Source: Candidatus Neomicrothrix sp. UBA672 (GTDB lineage: Bacteria > Actinomycetota > Acidimicrobiia > Acidimicrobiales > MedAcidi-G1). From it: 8,152 nt of DNA. The notes beneath the pieces were generated by a model, which was not told the DNA's origin, ran no database searches, and saw only the letters and a program-made list of their open reading frames with translations. The stretch covers positions 511-8,662 of the forward strand of contig DBNM01000154.1 of the NCBI GenBank assembly GCA_002299135.1, in the 5' to 3' direction. Both the position numbers and the translations under genes were made by a program. Shown in pieces: positions 5,558 to 8,152 of this stretch (the stretch's first letter is position 1; the number at the start of each line of letters is the position of its first letter).

Positions 5558-5875
5558 TCAGGAAAAAGATTTACCGCATCCGCAGGTTTTTTGAGCATTC
5601 GGATTATCAATTGCAAAACCTGCTCCATTAAGTCCATCTTTAAAATCAAGAGTTGCTCCTACCAGTAGTTCTGCACTAGACGGATCAACTACAACACGAA
5701 CTTCATCAAAAAGCTTTTCAACATCATCTTCAGCTTTATCGGTATCAAAATACATCTCATAACTAAAGCCTGAACATCCGCCTGGTCTTACAGCGACACG
5801 CAAAGCCATTTCTTCAGTTTCCTGAGACAATAATTCTGTGACTTTTTTTGTAGCTTCTTCTGTAAGTGTTACCAT
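5558..5875 (-). CDS. erpA: A-type Fe-S cluster carrier (ErpA/IscA family)
   Basis: A-type carriers bind a [2Fe-2S] or [4Fe-4S] cluster between subunits and pass it to apoproteins in the cytoplasm. The 105-residue product has the normal length and all three cluster cysteines: C34 in RPGGCSGFSYEM (30-41), and C98 and C100 in KTCGCGKSF (96-104). The family segment GAGFAIDNPNA (84-94) precedes the last pair. The ATG is preceded by AAGGAC about seven bases upstream, and a good sigma70-like promoter lies 34-62 bases upstream, so it is transcribed on its own, possibly with read-through from the dehydrogenase gene. The nearby two-cluster Fe-S fusion protein could be a client, but carriers of this type usually serve many proteins. 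ErpA versus IscA or SufA cannot be settled from sequence alone; the family is certain. Confidence 0.92.
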   Translation of the reverse strand: MVTLTEEATKKVTELLSQETEEMALRVAVRPGGCSGFSYEMYFDTDKAEDDVEKLFDEVRVVVDPSSAELLVGATLDFKDGLNGAGFAIDNPNAQKTCGCGKSFS

Positions 5876-5908
5876 TTTTCGTCCTTAAAATTTTCAATGC
5901 TAATAACA

Positions 5909-5937
5909 ATACTATTTTATCCTATAAAACTAGTCAA
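5909..5937 (-). promoter_or_regulatory. Sigma70-like promoter of the erpA-like gene
   Basis: On the minus strand TTGACT (5937-5932) is followed by a 17-bp spacer and TAGTAT (5914-5909). Each hexamer matches its consensus in five of six positions (-35 TTGACA, -10 TATAAT) at ideal spacing. The predicted start near 5902 gives a leader of about 27 bases that includes the AAGGAC ribosome site. This is the best promoter match in the window. Confidence 0.65.
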
Positions 5938-5967
5938 AACTGTCCTGCGACCAAGATTCGAATTTTC

Positions 5968-6894
5968 TTAACGCTCCCAAGGAGGCGTCCACTCGCCCTC
6001 GAGACGAAAACTTAAACCACTTTGATCTTCAAGCATTCGCGTAACATTCATTTCACCAACATCTCTACCGTATTGCTCTGCTGCTTTTTCAAAAATAGAG
6101 TTTGCTGTTTCAGTCATAAGAAGTTCAGTTTTAACCTGAGACGAAAGGGATTGAATTAAATCCAAATCTTTTAAACATAGATCAAGAGAAAAAGAGGGGT
6201 CATAATGACCAGCGAAAATTGAAGGAGCGTCATGCCGAGCCACGAAAGAATCCCCGACAGAATCTTTAATTGCTTCCCAAAGGACACTTAGATCTACTCC
6301 GTTAGCCATACCTAGAGCAAAGCCTTCCCCGATTGAAGCGGCCGCTATAAACCAAAGTTGATTAGTAACAAGTTTCACCACATTGCCCGTACCAAGCGGT
6401 CCGCAAATAATTACTCGTCCAAGATTCTGCAGAATAGGTAAAACTTCTTTAATTATCTCTTTCTGCCCTCCCGCGAAAAGAGTTAATTGACCGTTTCTTG
6501 CTCCATCTACCGCTCCAGTTACTGGAGAATCCACAACATTGACACCTTTTGGAGCATCATCGGAAAGGCTTTCAATAAGTTCTTTCCTATTTGTTGTTAG
6601 ATCAACCCAAACGGATTCAGATTTCAAAGATGCTAAAACCCCTTCTTCTAGCATCAAAGTTTCAACATGGTGAGGATGAGGTAAAGAGGTTAAAAGAATC
6701 TGCGAAGTGGATCCGCACTCAATGGGATCCTTGGCCGCAGTTGCTCCCTGATTTACTAAATCATTTACAGGGTCTGGATTCTTGTCATAAACAATTACTT
6801 CATATCCGGCTTCTAACAGACGTTTACACATCGGTTTACCCATTGTCCCCAAACCTATAAAACCGAGTTGATATTTTTCTTGGTTGTTATTCAT
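5968..6894 (-). CDS. NAD(P)-dependent beta-hydroxyacid dehydrogenase (3-hydroxyisobutyrate dehydrogenase family)
   Basis: Family members oxidise a 3-hydroxyacid to its semialdehyde, or run the reverse reaction as in tartronate semialdehyde reductase, in the cytoplasm. The 308-residue product has an N-terminal Rossmann fold with GFIGLGTMGKPM (11-22), D37 after strand 2 suggesting NAD preference, the substrate loop DSPVTGAVDGARNGQLTLFAGG (122-143, normally D-x-P-V-S-G), and the catalytic lysine K174 in GNVVKLVTN (170-178), followed by an all-helical domain with KDLDLI. The usual Ser of the loop is Thr (T126), a mild change. The C-terminus carries an extra FRLEGEWTPPWER-like tail. Its ATG overlaps the last eight bases of the desaturase gene and has no good ribosome site, so translation is probably coupled. 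The substrate is unknown; a link to lipid or sterol oxidation is inferred only from the neighbour. Confidence 0.88.
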   Translation of the reverse strand: MNNNQEKYQLGFIGLGTMGKPMCKRLLEAGYEVIVYDKNPDPVNDLVNQGATAAKDPIECGSTSQILLTSLPHPHHVETLMLEEGVLASLKSESVWVDLTTNRKELIESLSDDAPKGVNVVDSPVTGAVDGARNGQLTLFAGGQKEIIKEVLPILQNLGRVIICGPLGTGNVVKLVTNQLWFIAAASIGEGFALGMANGVDLSVLWEAIKDSVGDSFVARHDAPSIFAGHYDPSFSLDLCLKDLDLIQSLSSQVKTELLMTETANSIFEKAAEQYGRDVGEMNVTRMLEDQSGLSFRLEGEWTPPWER

Positions 6895-7840
6895 CTTTTA
6901 AACTTTTACTACTTTCTCCGTCGTGCCAGTTTCCAAATAATGCGTCAAGCGGGACTAGATTATTTCCATAGTTAACTTCGAAAAGCCCATGATGAAGTTG
7001 ATGAAAAAAATCTCCAGCTTCAATTTTTAGCTTCTTTCCGATTGTTATTTTTTGAAAACCAGAATGGGAAACAGTTGGTTCGATGCCCTTGTAAAGTCCT
7101 GTTAGCAAAATCAATAAAGGGTGAACTGGTAGCACCCACCACACCAAAAAAAATGAAAAATATAAAATATGTTCGACCGGATGCATTGAAATACCACTCC
7201 AAGGACCGGGGGTTACATTTCTGTGATGAAGTCGGTGTACATATTTGTATAAAGGTCTCCAATGAAGCAGTGAATGGACCAGCCAAAAATGAACACCTGA
7301 TAACAGAAAAAATGCCACAAGCATAAAAGACAAATAGACCGTGTCTGAACCCCAATCAACTTTTGATATGCGACCCGAAGCCCACATCCAAAGAGTAAGA
7401 GTTTCAAACAATGACCAAACCGTAACTCCACTAAACAAACTCCAAAAAATGTTGTCTATTACTTGATCTCCACGAAAAAATTTTCTGCTGTTTTTTTGAA
7501 GCCAGCGTTCATCGAACTTATATTCATTTTTTTGAAAGCGTCGGATGTAAAGCACCCAGTGGATGGTTCCAGCAATACTTGAAAGTAAGACAGCATTTCT
7601 CAACCAAACCATTGCCATCCAACTTAAATTCAAACTTCTCAGCGTTTCAGTGGTGGGAGACAAAAATTTCCATGAAAAAACCGACAGGAATATGAAAAAA
7701 AATCCCCAGGGAAAATGAAGATCAAACATCAACCATCTAACTGCTGCCACAGGCCGCGGTGGCCACGAATAAAGGGGGGGAATTTCTATACGCTCCTTAG
7801 GTTTATACCCGCTCAAATGTTGATCACTTGAAGAAACCAT
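6887..7840 (-). CDS. Sterol desaturase / fatty acid hydroxylase family membrane protein
   Basis: An integral-membrane diiron oxygenase of the family that hydroxylates or desaturates sterols, fatty acids or carotenoids. The 317-residue product has hydrophobic segments at about 43-60, 74-98, 128-152, 166-187 and 226-250, and the full histidine set: HSLLH (189-193), HRLHH (202-206) and HQLHH (280-284), that is HxxxH, HxxHH and HxxHH. Additional His residues occur at 184 and in HPVEH (220-224). The spacing of the last box near the C-terminus is typical. The start ATG at 7840 has GGGGAG about 11 bases upstream. The hydroxyacid dehydrogenase gene begins inside its last codons, so the two form an operon and may act in one pathway, with oxygenase then dehydrogenase. 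The substrate cannot be read from the sequence. It is divergent from the Zn-ribbon gene across a gap holding a palindrome. Confidence 0.9.
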   Translation of the reverse strand: MVSSSDQHLSGYKPKERIEIPPLYSWPPRPVAAVRWLMFDLHFPWGFFFIFLSVFSWKFLSPTTETLRSLNLSWMAMVWLRNAVLLSSIAGTIHWVLYIRRFQKNEYKFDERWLQKNSRKFFRGDQVIDNIFWSLFSGVTVWSLFETLTLWMWASGRISKVDWGSDTVYLSFMLVAFFLLSGVHFWLVHSLLHWRPLYKYVHRLHHRNVTPGPWSGISMHPVEHILYFSFFLVWWVLPVHPLLILLTGLYKGIEPTVSHSGFQKITIGKKLKIEAGDFFHQLHHGLFEVNYGNNLVPLDALFGNWHDGESSKSLKDE

Positions 7841-7884
7841 AGAATTCTCAACTCCCCTAAAAGGAAACCTACTAGTGCTTAACT

Positions 7885-7908
7885 AAAGGTTAAATTGGTT
7901 TAAGCTTT
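7885..7908. repeat. Imperfect 24-bp palindrome in the divergent intergenic region
   Basis: AAAGGTTAAA (7885-7894), a TTGG centre and TTTAAGCTTT (7899-7908): nine of ten arm positions pair, with one G/G mismatch at 7889 and 7904. It lies 45-68 bp upstream of the desaturase start and 36-59 bp upstream of the Zn-ribbon start, in a 103-bp divergent promoter region, the position expected of an operator. No U-run follows on the minus strand as a strong terminator would need. It may be a regulator site; the protein that would bind it is unknown. Confidence 0.45.
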
Positions 7909-7943
7909 TAATAAAGTTTCTCAAACAAAATAAAGGAAGCATT

Positions 7944-8152
7944 ATGTCATCTGAAAATGTAAAAAATTTAAGTTATAAATGTTCAAAATGTGGAGGTCTC
8001 GAAGCTGAAACAGGAGAAATACGAACTACAGGTGCTGGTTTTTCTCGGTATATGAATCTGCAAAATCAAAAATTTGGTTACGTAGCATGTACAAATTGCG
8101 GATTTTGTGATTTCTACCGCAACAATGCAAAGGACAAAGGCTGGAAAACTGT
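7944..8152 (+). CDS. Small Zn-ribbon protein (COG3478/DUF2082-like), cut by window edge
   Basis: Read directly from the sequence: 69 full codons are present and the frame is still open at base 8152. The start ATG follows AGGAAG five bases upstream. Two cysteine pairs form a zinc ribbon: YKCSKCGG (C13, C16) and ACTNCGFCDFY (C50, C53, plus C56). Between them is EIRTTGAGFSRYMNLQNQKFGYV, the conserved middle of small predicted nucleic-acid-binding Zn-ribbon proteins (usual length about 65-80 aa), so only a few residues are probably missing. The function in this family is not established. It is divergent from the desaturase operon. Confidence 0.8.
   Translation, partial: MSSENVKNLSYKCSKCGGLEAETGEIRTTGAGFSRYMNLQNQKFGYVACTNCGFCDFYRNNAKDKGWKT

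Noticed and set aside
7042..7431. Open frames on both strands overlapping the desaturase gene
   Set aside because: The minus-strand 317-residue frame carries all three histidine boxes; the others are low-complexity by-products of it.
1..8152. Defence system, prophage, transposon or CRISPR array
   Set aside because: No integrase, transposase, nuclease set, terminal repeats or spacer pattern was found; all genes look chromosomal and metabolic.

Overview
The window looks like a compact stretch of a low-GC (roughly 40% by eye) actinobacterial chromosome. The main clues are a GlnR-type orphan response regulator, a GlnA2-like glutamine synthetase next to a type II glutamine synthetase, an A-type Fe-S carrier with a standard sigma70-like promoter, and two genes that look leaderless. 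A marine, streamlined relative of Acidimicrobiia is my best guess, but this rests on gene style and base composition only. Coding density is very high: no gap exceeds about 160 bases, and I see no RNA gene, mobile element or CRISPR array.

Region 1 (1-2438) is a nitrogen-assimilation locus. The start of a type II glutamine synthetase (minus strand, cut by the window edge) is divergent from a type I-alpha glutamine synthetase, which is followed after 12 bp by a GlnR-like winged-helix regulator. The 159-bp divergent intergenic region carries a TTAAC-n6-TTAAC direct repeat with the AC-n9-AC spacing reported for actinobacterial GlnR sites, so the regulator probably controls both synthetases and itself.

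Region 2 (2440-4618, minus strand) is a three-gene operon: an unusual fusion of a two-[2Fe-2S] ferredoxin subunit with a shortened xanthine-dehydrogenase-like domain, then a RidA-family imine deaminase, then a small membrane protein that ends one base from the glnR stop codon. The first two could belong to purine or other nitrogen-compound oxidation, which would suit the neighbouring nitrogen regulator, but that is inference.

Region 3 (4672-5875) holds a probable Tat-exported lipoprotein with a C-terminal thioredoxin-like domain carrying an unusual C-x4-C pair. It is convergent with an ErpA/IscA-type Fe-S carrier that has its own clear promoter.

Region 4 (5968-8152) holds a diiron sterol-desaturase/fatty-acid-hydroxylase membrane protein whose end overlaps the start of a beta-hydroxyacid dehydrogenase (minus strand). 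Divergent from these, across a 103-bp gap with an imperfect palindrome, is the start of a small Zn-ribbon protein cut by the window edge.
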